Source: Davidsoniella eucalypti
Taxonomy: Eukaryota; Ascomycota; Sordariomycetes; Microascales; Ceratocystidaceae
NCBI GenBank assembly: GCA_004009845.1
Contig: RMBW01000075.1
Location: 92,408 to 156,407 of the forward strand
DNA: 64,000 bases
Reading direction: 5' to 3'
Below are positions 51,815 to 61,383 of this stretch, piece by piece (within the stretch, counting starts at the first letter, position 1; every line of letters begins with the position of its first letter). The notes beneath the pieces were generated by a model. The model searched no databases. It was given only the letters and a program-made list of their open reading frames with translations, and was not told the origin of the DNA. A program made the translations under genes and the position numbers.

Positions 51815-53498
51815 TTACATATCTAATCCGTTAGTCGGGTCTGCCCCACGCAGTGCATCCAGATCTTCGTGTCTTATCTGTGCGCCCTCAGGTGTTTGCA
51901 GAAACAGATCGTATTCATGAATTCGCAGAGCCAGTTGCTTGGCAGCAGCGTCAATCGCCAACAAGTGGCGTGCTCTCGCAGACCCTTCACGGACATCTCG
52001 GAATGCCTTTTCGACTACGTTTTTGGCTTCATCATCCATTCCCGGCTGTAAGGCGCTCAGATCGGTACCGACGGCTTGTGTTTGAGGAGCCGGTGTTGTG
52101 CCAAAGGCGTTGGTGGCACTTGGAAGAAGAATGCTCTGTGAAGATTGAGACAACCGGCTGCTTGGATGATATGCAGGCGGACGGCCATTGTGAAGAGCAG
52201 GCTGATGTGCTTGCGGATTGTTTGTTTCTGGAGACGGGCAATCTGGTTAGTACTATGATATAAGATCATGTGAGTTCTGGAACCTTACCATGAAAAGAGC
52301 AACGAGAACCACTGGCATTGTACCAGCAGTTCGCACAACTGCCACACATTTGACCTTCTACGACGACACAGGTGGACCACGGGCCATGTCCCTTGTGGCA
52401 GTTTTTGCAGGCACTAGCTGCTTCATTACCGGCGATATGAGCAAGCAAAGCCTCAACATTACTGCGACGAGCCAGATTGAGCTGTTGGTCCTGACGACGC
52501 TGTACGGCAATACGACGGCCAGGCTGAGGGGCCAAACGTTTGCTTAGCGTGCTAGCGGCGCTCTCGATATCGAGGTTTGTATAGCCACTGGCGCGTGCTA
52601 GGATCTCAGCCGATTGGAAACTACCTGTGGCTTGAGCGGCATTTGTTGACGTCGTGTCCATCACAAAGCCTGCAGCAGCAGCGGCCGCGGCAGCGGCACC
52701 TATATTATCATCGGTTTGCATTTCTTGAAGTTGATCCTGGACTCCTTGGTCGAGGGAACGTTGCGCGACTGAAACCATGGCAGCTTGCGCTTGCTGGTGA
52801 TGATGATGAGCGTCAACAGAACTCAGGCGCTGTAGATCCGGATGAATGCTGGGATCCGGGCCGGGAATTGCGTTGATGGACGCGTTAGGTGAGTTATCTA
52901 CTGGCGCAGTACTGGATGTGTTGTCCCCGAGTACCGCCCCCCCCACGGAGGACGCGACGGAGGCGTTGTTGGTGAGCAGATTGGCGGCGGCGCTCAGATT
53001 TTGCATCTGGCGCTGCGTGTCAGCCGCGTCGGCAGAAAGGTCGTGATGGTGTTGGTTGTGGATGTGATGGTGCTCTGCGGCGGCAGCCAGGGCGGCGGCG
53101 GCAGTTGCAGTCGAAACAACGATTGAAGCGGCCTCAATGGCAGTCAGATCGTTGGAGTCGGTATGCTCCGATGGATAGACCTCAGTCTCGAGGACGTCGG
53201 TGTCACTGGGTTCGATGTCGTCGCTACCGAGTGCGTTAGCGTTTGCTTCGTTGGCAGCAACGGCGGCAGCGGCTTCGGACTTGATTATGTCAACAAGCGC
53301 GTCCTCTAGAAGAGGAGAAGGCCGGCTATGGTGATGGGCGTGATGCGGGTTCGGGTGGCGCCGCACAGATGGTCCCGGCTTGGTGACCTTGTTGGCGGAG
53401 GAGGCTGTAGTGGACGGCGTGGTGGCGGTTGTGGTGCGAATGCGCACAGGCGAGCGAGCTGGAGCGGCAACAGGGGCTGCTCCGGCGCGCATCGACAT
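51815..53498 (-). CDS. DUF3716-like Cys-rich protein with Ala/His-rich N-terminal region
   Basis: Two exons, 52289-53498 and 51815-52227, spliced through a 61-nt intron with a TACTAAC branch point, give about 540 aa. The acceptor chosen is 18 nt past the branch site, as a nearer CAG is too close to be used; it puts both exons in frame. Residues 1-350 are low complexity: Ala runs, His clusters (HHAHHH, HHHH) and Ser/Thr, likely disordered. Residues about 363-403 carry CKNCHKGHGPW...C...CGSCANCWYN...CSFH, the pattern of the fungal DUF3716 domain, with seven Cys able to bind zinc. The C-terminal 136 residues include a helical stretch (DDEAKNVVEKAFRDV...IHEYDLFLQTPEG). Nuclear or chromatin roles would be guesses. 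The adjoining upstream frame lacks a better start than MSMRAG. Confidence 0.82.
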
Positions 53499-55073
53499 TT
53501 ACTCGGTGGGCGATTGGGCCTATTGCCTGAAGTTCAAGAGACGGCGAAGAGACAGCGTAAGAGAGTCCGTACTGTACTAGACGCGATGGTGGGGAACTTG
53601 ATAGACTTGGGGATGTCGGTGGCAATTGAATCGGAGAGGCAAAAGCCGGCAAACAACGAGGTGGATATGTCTTGCACTCGAGCTCTAATGAACAAAGGAA
53701 CGATAGATATTGGGCTTTTAGAGGCCTTTTCGGTAAAGATAAGCGCGAGCCGGCTTTTTGGGTAGAAAGATAGGTAAGTAAGCTGATGCGATTTATCTCG
53801 TCATTGAATCAATAACACGAAACGCGTGACTACTGGTAATACGCAAATGATTGAGGTGGGCGAATAGACAGATGGGGAATATATATATATATAGATTCGG
53901 AGTCGACAAGACCTAATTAGAAGTTATTGGTAATGCAACACACTTCGCGACGATGTAAGCAGAATCGAAATGAAAGAGAAAAAAAAGAAGAAAAAAAAAA
54001 CTCTTGTTTCGGGAAGGCAAGGCAAAAGCGTAAAAGCAGTACCCAAGTTTTTGTTTAACACGTTAGTTTTTTAGTGCGTTAAACAAGCAAGGCTGAAAAA
54101 AAGCAATATGCAAAGCGTTCAATTTTCCTTCACTTGCTCAACGGAAAATGCGACCGGGGGCCAAAAATTGTTCTTTTTTTTCTTCCATTTTTTTCATTAC
54201 CAGCCAACACAAAACCGAGGTAAATAACTTGGGCAAAAGAATGAAAGGAAGATGGCCTAATAATCCGTGTTGTAATAGTTATATAAATTGTTGATAAAGA
54301 GATGGATTTTTTTTTTCGGACTTTAATAATAGCTAGTTATACTCTACGGCCTACGACTTTCCACTGGCCATAGCATAATATATATGATTAGTGAGTCGCC
54401 GCAACTCTGATCATAGTAAGAACGGCTCGCTCGTTATAAAATAGGCACTAGGCAGTTACTGGTTATGGTGAGGTTATATTCACAGCATGTCATATGATTT
54501 TGCAGGTTCGGGAATTGTGGTCGACAGGACTCTGTACAACCCCATATGTACTGCTAAGTTCCAGGATTGACTACCCAGAAAAAGTTTATAAAAATAGTTC
54601 GCCTGGAAGGTGACCGTTCCTGGTAGAGTTCGTATGATTTGTTCCTTAGATGACAAGATATATATCTATTCAATAATAACTGATGTAGAAAAAAAAAAAA
54701 GAATAAAAAAAAAGAATAAAACTGCCGGTCCTCACTTATACAATAAGCGCGACGTTGTCAGCTTAGCAAGACAAGCCCTCAACTAGATCATTGCTGACTT
54801 CACTTCACATAACGTAATCGAGCATTAGCTGGCCTAGGTTTTGTTTTTGGGTTGACGTGAGCTCGCAGATACTTCTGGCGCTAACAGATGAGCAGCTGAA
54901 TTTAGCAGCCATCTTTCGTCTGATGGGATTGGCAAACCAGCAAGTTGCTAGATAGGATCATGTTATGATGATGATTTTATTTATAGCCTAGAGATTTATC
55001 TAAGAGCTCCCTGGGCGAGGCCGTGTTTTCTGGCACCAATTTTCTATGTTCCTAGTATCCGGGACTGTTTAGA
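53499..55073. other. Upstream region of the DUF3716-like gene
   Basis: 1.6 kb between that gene and the broken LINE. It holds A/T-rich runs (near 53970-54000, 54690-54720) and short purine tracts. The G+C-rich part just upstream of the start allows shadow frames only. No other gene is supported. Confidence 0.5.
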
Positions 55074-56379
55074 CTAGTGTGTTGTCCTTGTCGTTCTGGA
55101 TCTCAGGTCTGTCAGAGTCGTCCATGCTACTACCCGTGAGGTGGGTATCTCGGAGTACTTGTATCTTGTCTGCCAGAGTGGGGTTCTCGTTCTTTGTTCC
55201 TGTTTGAGCCATTTTGCCACTCTAAATACATCCGGTAGTGATGCCATGCTAGATATAACCTCTTGGAAGTGCTTCCTACATGTCTCCGCTATTGTCCTAT
55301 TGAGTTCCTCCATGGCCTTGTGGTGTTCGGCCTCGGCATCTCTCAATTCTGGCAAGAGGTTAGTGCCACCAGCTCTCACCAAGTACCATAAAGAGAGTGC
55401 TTTTCGCCTGGCGTTGATGGTTTCCTTCTTGGCTTGGTGACACGCTTCGTTCCACCAGCGGTATCACGATCCGTAAACTCTCCTTGTTGGTGTAGCCCGT
55501 GCCAGTGCTTGATGCAGCCTGTCCGCAGTCTCCTGTGCAATATCGTCCAGTTCGGCTGCTGAATGTGTTGTCGGCCTGTGTGCGTGTCGATCCAGTCCTG
55601 CGCCCGCTTGGTGGCATTCTTCCAGGAACTTCTCCATATCGATGTTCTTCCAGCATTTCGTGGTGATGTGCTTTTCGGGAATGGTAGTTTGTATCTCGAG
55701 TAGGCTTGGGGTGTGATCACTGCCACAGTCTAGATCATATTGAACCCCTGCTATCTTTCCGACCAAGTTGGCTGATATGAGAGTAAGATCTATCACACTT
55801 CCCGATCTGTGTGTCGGTACCTTGGGGTCTCCGACATTGAGTAGTCTGTGTGCCTCCATCCAGTCGATGAGTTCTTCCGCCTTGGTGTCGTGCTTTTTGG
55901 CATTAGCATCCCACTGACTGTGGTGAATATTGAAATCTTCCACTATGATCATATTTTTTTTCCTCCGGCTGTTCTGCATCAGGGCGTTCACTGCCTCATT
56001 CGGTCTGCGGCTTTGTGTCCCTGCATTGTACACACCAATTACTCTGATTGTCTGTGATAGCCCTTTGTGTTTGATTGAAACAGTCGAAATGTCCGGGTGA
56101 GGGACGCAGTCATCTGCGTGTATCTCGAGGTTGGTGTTCTTTTTTACGAAACATATAGCTCTCCTTCTTTCTTGTGTCAAGGGTTCCACCTGGGTATAGT
56201 GTGGGTGCGGTGTTGTCCGGCCTTGGTAGATTCGGTTCCAGCACCATGACCACCTCCGCATCCCTTCTGGCGGCTTCATCCAAAGCCGCCTTTTGCGCTG
56301 TGTGCCGCCTTTGTACGTTGGCTTGGTATATTCCTATTGTCTGTGTCCTTGGGTGGCTGCGCATTGGGGTGCCCTCCAT
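55074..56379 (-). pseudogene. LINE ORF2 remnant: APE-type endonuclease and linker only
   Basis: Starts MEGTPMRSHPRTQTIGIYQANVQ; the first 40 residues hold the metal-binding Glu (VVMVLEPNLP). After a frameshift near 56190 the frame continues from about 56170 with CFVKKNTNLEIHADD, then IIVEDFNIHHSQW, SVIDLTLIS and GSDHTPSLLEI, the core endonuclease motifs. The usual GDFN Gly is Glu here (EDFN). A TGA at 55464-55466 interrupts the frame inside YGS*YRWWNEAC, the conserved WWN linker; the frame then stays open to a stop at 55074. No reverse transcriptase motif (such as YADD) follows. The copy is certainly inactive on its own. Confidence 0.8.
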
Positions 56380-57628
56380 TAGTGAAGGGTGGGGCAGCTC
56401 GTGGCTTCATGTTGTCCTTGGCATACTGGGCATTTAAGGGTGCAAGTGCATGGTTCCTTGTGTGTTGTGCAAGCCACCACCTGCGAGTGTTCGTTACTGC
56501 TGTGGCTGACTGAGCCGCATGAGGCGCATCTAATAGCATAGGTGCAGGACTCCGCCTTGTGCTGTTTCCAGCATCTAAAGCATCTGGCCGTTGTCGTTGT
56601 CGTGCTTGGCCTGGTGTGCGGCCTCTTGACCAGCCGTTTCTGCCCGAGAAGCTCGATGGAGCCCGGGACGTCGCCAGGGTTGTGAACTGCAATGCGGAGG
56701 GCGATCATGTCCGGGTCTTGGCGGTACTCTCTCCAGTCCATGCTCTTCACCTCTCCCCCAAAAGCCTTTTCGATTTCCGTCTTGATGTCCTCGATTGTGG
56801 TTGGGCGTGTGCCGCCGATGTCATGTACCAGCCTGGGGATATTGTGTATGACGAATTTCTCCCACACTGTCTCCTTCTCCACCGTGCTGGCTTCCAGGTA
56901 GTGTCGGATCATTTCCAGTTCCTCTGCCTTGGGCGTTCCAGCAATGGAAAGTGCGAAGCCAGTAGCAGTTGCCGTCATGTTGGTGACCTTGTCGGTTGCC
57001 TTAAACAGGTTGAGGTTCATTTTCTTTTTGGCCAGCATAGGGTTGACACCAATCATCATGGATTCTGGCAGGAGTCTGGCCATGTGTCGGTTGCTCTGGT
57101 TTATCTTCTTGATTCTATTTTGAATGTTGAGGGTCGTTCCGGTCTGCATCCCACCCAATGCCTTGGCAGCCCATGAGAAGGTTTTTTTTGGCGGTGCAGA
57201 GGACTCATTCTTCTTCTCTGCCTGTTGTTGCTGTTGCTGTTGTTTTTTGGCCTTTTACTTCGGTTCGGGCGATGTCTGCTGGCCTTTAGGATGGTTTGGT
57301 TTACCTCCCAAAATATTTTCCACCTCTTGTTTAACCGTGTTTTTGATGCCCTGGATGAGTCTGTCTGCTTCTGCATCCATACCGGCACCCTTCAGCTTCT
57401 CCTTCGCCGCCTCAACCTTCCCTCCTACAACCCTCGGGGGGGGGGGGGGGGGGGGTACCTTTGAGTTCGAGTACCTCCCCCTCCGTCCAAAGACGAAATT
57501 TTCCCCTTCGTCGTGGGGTTTAAGAGCGACCAGCACATATCCCCAATGCTGCTGTCCATTCTCGTTTTCTTTTTCACTTGTCGTCTTCGAAGCACCGTTT
57601 CGTGAGGCCTTGAGCCCGATTTCCCCTC
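56379..57628 (-). pseudogene. LINE ORF1 (gag-like, zinc knuckles), interrupted
   Basis: The C-terminal two thirds (57158-56379) stay open. They include a Leu-rich central domain and three zinc-knuckle units, CX2CX3HX4C, CASC...H and CPVCX3HX4C, as in Tad-type ORF1 nucleic-acid chaperones. Upstream, the same frame is closed by TAA at 57255-57257, just before a poly-Gln tract; CAA-to-TAA would be a C-to-T change at CpA as in RIP, but this is inference. The N-terminal part runs through a G20 tract (57436-57455, encoding Pro on this strand), where indels are likely. The original start could not be placed. Confidence 0.75.
57436..57455. repeat. G20 homopolymer inside LINE ORF1
   Basis: Twenty consecutive G on the plus strand, encoding a proline run on the minus strand. 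It is the same length as the C20 tract at 15432-15451. Slippage here would shift the ORF1 frame. Confidence 0.9.
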
Positions 57629-58222
57629 TCGAGGGATGTTCTCACCAGCGACCGACCCCGCACCTTTTCGATCGTTGGTCTCCCGAGTCTATCCACTCAC
57701 CTCAGGGAGCCACACTCACACACGGCGGGCAGCCTTTTGAAGGTTCCGGATGCCCGACCCCGCGGCGCGGGAATTTTGTCGCTGTTGCTTCATCCATAGC
57801 ACCCGACTCGATTACGCCAAAATTTTCATTCTTACGGCCACGATCACCAGTCTCTTGGAGGCTCACTGAATAGTGGGGATGGTAGCTCCACTAGGGAGCT
57901 GGTTTTGTGGATCTGTCTTTTGGGGAATAGTTTTGTGGATGCACTGTTTTTTTTTTTTGTATTTGTTTAGGGGACGGTGTCGTCCCGCACATACAAAGCT
58001 ATTGAGAGCGGAGTTAAACCGTGGGCATCCTGATGGCTGAAACCCGAGTTGAGGCCCATTGGGTGACCCGAGGTGTGGCTCGAGAAGGCCGCATGGGTGA
58101 CGGCGCAACACTCCCAGTCTGTCCCTCGGACTTGGGGAATCAAGACAAGGACGATTTCGCGGATTGTGAGGAGGGATTCCTGGCCTGAGGAGCATGTGAA
58201 TGATGGTTTGATTGGGTGCTGC

Positions 58223-58418
58223 TTTCTTTTGATGATTCTACAGCTGTGACAAGGTTTTTTCGCTCTTCCTGTTTCCTCTAACTATATGGTTTTTACTGCT
58301 TCTTTCTACTATTTTCCTCTACTATTACCTTTCTTTGCTTTGCACTTATCGCTACATTTCAACCTAGTCTTTACACTTGAAAATTGCCAAAACAACTTTA
58401 ATATACAGGCACAACTTT
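58223..58418 (+). repeat. SINE-like repeat, copy A (head missing)
   Basis: Aligns end to end with 60964-61128: both start TTTCTTTTGATGATT, share pyrimidine-rich middles with indels (CGCTCTTC(C/T)TGTTTC, TTTTTACTG, ACTATTACCTTT) and end with the near-identical AAAATTGCCAAAACAAC...TACAGGCACAACTTT. Both copies stop at the same 3' base region and then diverge, as expected of a retroposon 3' end in plus orientation. The tRNA-like head of copy B is absent because the LINE 5' end abuts the left edge. Confidence 0.6.
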
Positions 58419-59166
58419 AAATATCTGTCCGGTAGCCAACCCGGCGTTGTATGATCTTAGATGTTAAATATAATCAAATCAAATCAAATCTCCTTCGCCG
58501 CCTTAGCTGCCTTATCAAAGAAGCTGGGATCCCTAGTCGGTTGATTCACATCTCTCTTGTTTGCTAAACATGCCAAGCTATTTTGGGCACCATTTATTTG
58601 TTTCATACGTTTGTGTAGCGTCAATGATAATTATCATATAAATCAATAGGATTGCTAACGTCATCTCTGTCAAGTTCAAATGATTTTACTGACTGTTTAG
58701 TGTTTTACTGTTTTTAGGCTGTAGCTTTGGAGAGAATTTGCAATACACTCATGTTCGTTTTCATCTTATCTTTATGCATGTACTTCTAATGTTGTAAGAT
58801 GTAAATTTATATTACTTGGGCATCTTAAATTCTTAAGGGATATATCCTTGGTGACATTTTTTGTATCTTGTACTATAGCACTAAGTCCGGTGAATAAAGA
58901 AATAGATAAAAACCCAGCCTGATTGTTGTGACTTGGGAGCCCTAAGTTTTAACTTTGCGTCGTTTTTTTTGAGAATAAGCTGCTGTACATCAACAGCAGA
59001 CAGCTGTGAACGGCGAGTGTATTCCCTGCACATTTTGCGAAACATGATCCTCTCTCCTCTCCAACCGAGAGTCCCCCAAGGGCATCTTTTTCACTGACTG
59101 GAAGATGTGTAGGAGAATCAAGATCAGACCAAGGATGCTCAGGGACCTTAGATGTCTGGGATACCA
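58419..59166. other. Spacer between SINE-like copy A and a small candidate gene
   Basis: AT-rich sequence with ATCAAATCAAATC-type direct repeats near 58473-58490. A 73-codon minus frame (58949-59170) overlaps the 3' end of the small candidate gene and may be its 3' part after a further intron or frameshift. Nothing else is visible. Confidence 0.4.
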
Positions 59167-59510
59167 TCAAGCCAACCTGTCACTTTTATCATTGCCTTTT
59201 GTCTTTTTGATAGGTACTGTTCCGAAGGAGACACGGGTATCATTTCAGGCTATTAGAAAAGGTGGTTAGTGCTGATATTTTCTTAATAATGGATGCTTGG
59301 GATATTTACCTTGGCCTTCTGAGCGACCTTATTGTTGCCTGGAACCTGGGCATCTACGGCGGACACTACCAAAGATGTCATGAGGGCAGCCAAGTGCTCA
59401 GCATTCTCCACAACATCAACAGAAGTAACCTGCTGGTTCATCTCTGATCTGAACTTAACATCTTGTTGGGCAGAGATTTGCTGGTTGTTGGCGGTCGAAG
59501 ATAGAGACAT
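59167..59510 (-). CDS. Small hypothetical protein, two exons
   Basis: Not recognised. Exon 1 59310-59510 (67 codons, MSLSSTANNQQISAQQDVKF...) and exon 2 59167-59250, joined by a 59-nt intron with GTAAAT donor, CACTAAC branch and CTAATAG acceptor, phase 0, giving 94 aa. The first exon is polar, Gln/Val/Ala-rich and probably helical (VDVVENAEHLAALMTSLVVSAVDAQ); the second is Lys-rich. Good splice signals and a coding-like composition support it. A downstream 58949-59170 frame in another phase also looks protein-like, so the 3' end may be wrong or the gene broken. It sits between two SINE-like copies. Confidence 0.45.
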
Positions 59511-60912
59511 TGTGAAAATTAAAGATATCTGGCGAAATAATTATAGAATATAATGAAAGAAATTCCAAATATCAAGATATTATAATCATAGATACTCGAG
59601 TTATTTAATAACCAAAACAAGAATAGATAGTCGAAGTCGATGATGTGGCAGAATGTTTTTTAATGGTAGTAGACTGCATCTTTATATGTAAAAATATAGG
59701 ACCTTTTTAGTGGCTTATATTTCATTTGCCACCTGAAGCTTAACTACTTGCGATCTCCTGATCTAGACTTTACTACCTGATTTGGGTTTAGTTCTATGAT
59801 CTTACAAGTCAACTTACTGCTAACGGTAATGTATAGTCTCTAAACTATAAGCAGTACAGTTACTATATTCCATAGTCAAATTGTCTATACAGATAGGTAA
59901 TATACAACCATCATGATTTTACCATGCTGTCAAAATTTGACTTTCATGAAACTTAGGCATAGTCGATAGATCAATATAGATCAATATAGAAGAACGTAAT
60001 GTGAAAAATGATACCAATACTCACAGTTATGTACATATATTGGTTCTCTGTGAGAATTGCCACTAGGATGTTTTGAAAATACTATCATCGATCTTATACA
60101 ACATCTCTCCAACTTGAAGAGTTTACAGATGATTTCATTATCTTGCAGCTACAATTCTTGAATCATGGCTAGGATATGTCTTTGCCTTGTTTAGAAATGA
60201 TGGTTATCCTATGTGTAACATCTCAAAACCTAGCGAAGAAAAAAGAAGGACAAAAATATCACGTGGACGAAAAAAAGCCCAAGCAAAACAAGATAACTAT
60301 AAGAAAATCAATAACAACATATTAAGCATAAAGCAAGAAATCCGTGCCTGAATGAAATGTAGCTCTGTGAGTAGCAGCATATTTAGATGCAATTTGTCAC
60401 AAGTTGCCATCGAGATAATAGCTAGTAGTAGTCGTGATGCCTCATCTAGACTTGTGGAAAAAAAAAAGCCCACGCCTTGGGGCAGATTATTTACCAAGAA
60501 ACTGAGCGGGCCGAGGATCATGGACATCTCTCTTTTTCTTTGGTTAGGCTAGGCTAGTCTGAGCAGTCCCGGACAAAAGGAGCATGGCCTCGCCCAGAGT
60601 CGAAATGAGTTCTTAGATGATCTCTAGACTATAGATAAAATATTCTTGCTCTTCACCTACATCATTTGAAGACCTCGTGTAACAACAGAAGAAAAACAAT
60701 ACAAGGGTCAAAATGTTAGCTGTGTTGGAGTTGCTTCTTGTGCTATGGTCAAAGTAGGTCACGAATGGTGGTGTAAATTCAGAAATTCAAGTATAATCCT
60801 TTAACTGTTCTCTTAAAACTAACGTTTAGGACTATCTAGCTAGAATGTATAACGCCGGATTCTTTAGGGTTAGGGTTATTATGGGTGTGGCAAGATTCCG
60901 CAATCAAAACCC
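59511..60912. other. AT-rich spacer
   Basis: Upstream of the small candidate gene. Contains a short TAGATCAATA duplication near 59967-59990 and, at its right end, TTAGGGTTAGGGTTA (60864-60878) close to the SINE head. No gene is supported; frames here are under 80 codons. Confidence 0.5.
60864..60878 (+). repeat. Short interstitial TTAGGG repeat
   Basis: Two and a half units of TTAGGG, the telomeric repeat of most filamentous ascomycetes, 35 bp before the tRNA-like SINE head. At this length chance is quite possible; a repair scar is the alternative. Confidence 0.6.
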
Positions 60913-61128
60913 GGCCTGGTTAGTTCAATCGGTAGAGCGAAAGAGTCTTTACTTTGTTTTTTGTTTTCTTTTGATGATTTTATACAGGGGTTTCGCTCTT
61001 CTTGTTTCTCTTGTACTGTTTTTACTGTTTTTACTATTACCTTTGCTCTACATTCTATCGCCACATTCCAACTTATTCTTTACACTTTAAAATTGCCAAA
61101 ACAACTTTAATATACAGGCACAACTTTT
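60913..61128 (+). mobile_element. SINE-like element, copy B, with tRNA-Lys-like head
   Basis: Begins GGCCTGGTTAGTTCAATCGG then TAGAGCG, nearly the 5' half of a tRNA-Lys including the A box, followed by GAGTCTTTA reminiscent of a CTT anticodon loop. The tRNA likeness then ends; there is no B box. A body homologous to copy A (58223-58418) runs from 60964 to the common 3' end CAACTTTT at 61128. Imperfect flanking matches (ATCAAAACC before, TTCAAACC after) may be a target-site duplication. The family would be a tRNA-Lys-derived SINE. Confidence 0.55.
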
Positions 61129-61383
61129 CAAACCATAAACTATTTATAGAAACACATTGTATCTGTACAATGTGCTATCAGTAGCAAATATCACCTAAAA
61201 CGACAGAGAAGAGAAAATTGTTGAAATTGAAAGTTATAAAATTAAATTGCAACTAACTACTAAAATGAAAACAATATATAAAAACAGAAAACGGTTGATA
61301 GATATGTCAGCACCCAAAGCGGGCAAGCTCAAGCTCTAGATGCCTTTCCACAGCATTGGATCGAGTGGCTGACTGGGGCGAGC

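Larger units (their letters stand above)
55074..58222 (-). mobile_element. Tad-like non-LTR retrotransposon (LINE), decayed and lacking its reverse transcriptase
   Basis: On the minus strand the order is GC-rich 5' leader (about 58222-57630), ORF1 with zinc knuckles, ORF2 beginning with an APE-type endonuclease and the following linker; recognisable sequence stops at about 55074 before any reverse transcriptase. The ORF1 stop and ORF2 start overlap as TAATG (56377-56381), an arrangement seen in LINEs that couple ORF2 translation to ORF1 termination. ORF1 carries an in-frame stop at 57255-57257. ORF2 carries a frameshift near 56190 and a stop at 55464-55466. Loss of the 3' part is unusual, since LINEs normally lose the 5' part. 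The right end abuts a SINE-like repeat. Confidence 0.85.

Noticed and set aside
54680..54725. A-rich tract as a LINE poly-A tail
   Set aside because: It is on the plus strand 350 bp beyond the broken end, whereas the LINE runs on the minus strand and would leave T-rich plus sequence.
56559..57176. 205-codon plus-strand frame
   Set aside because: Antisense shadow of LINE ORF1, whose zinc knuckles establish the true strand.
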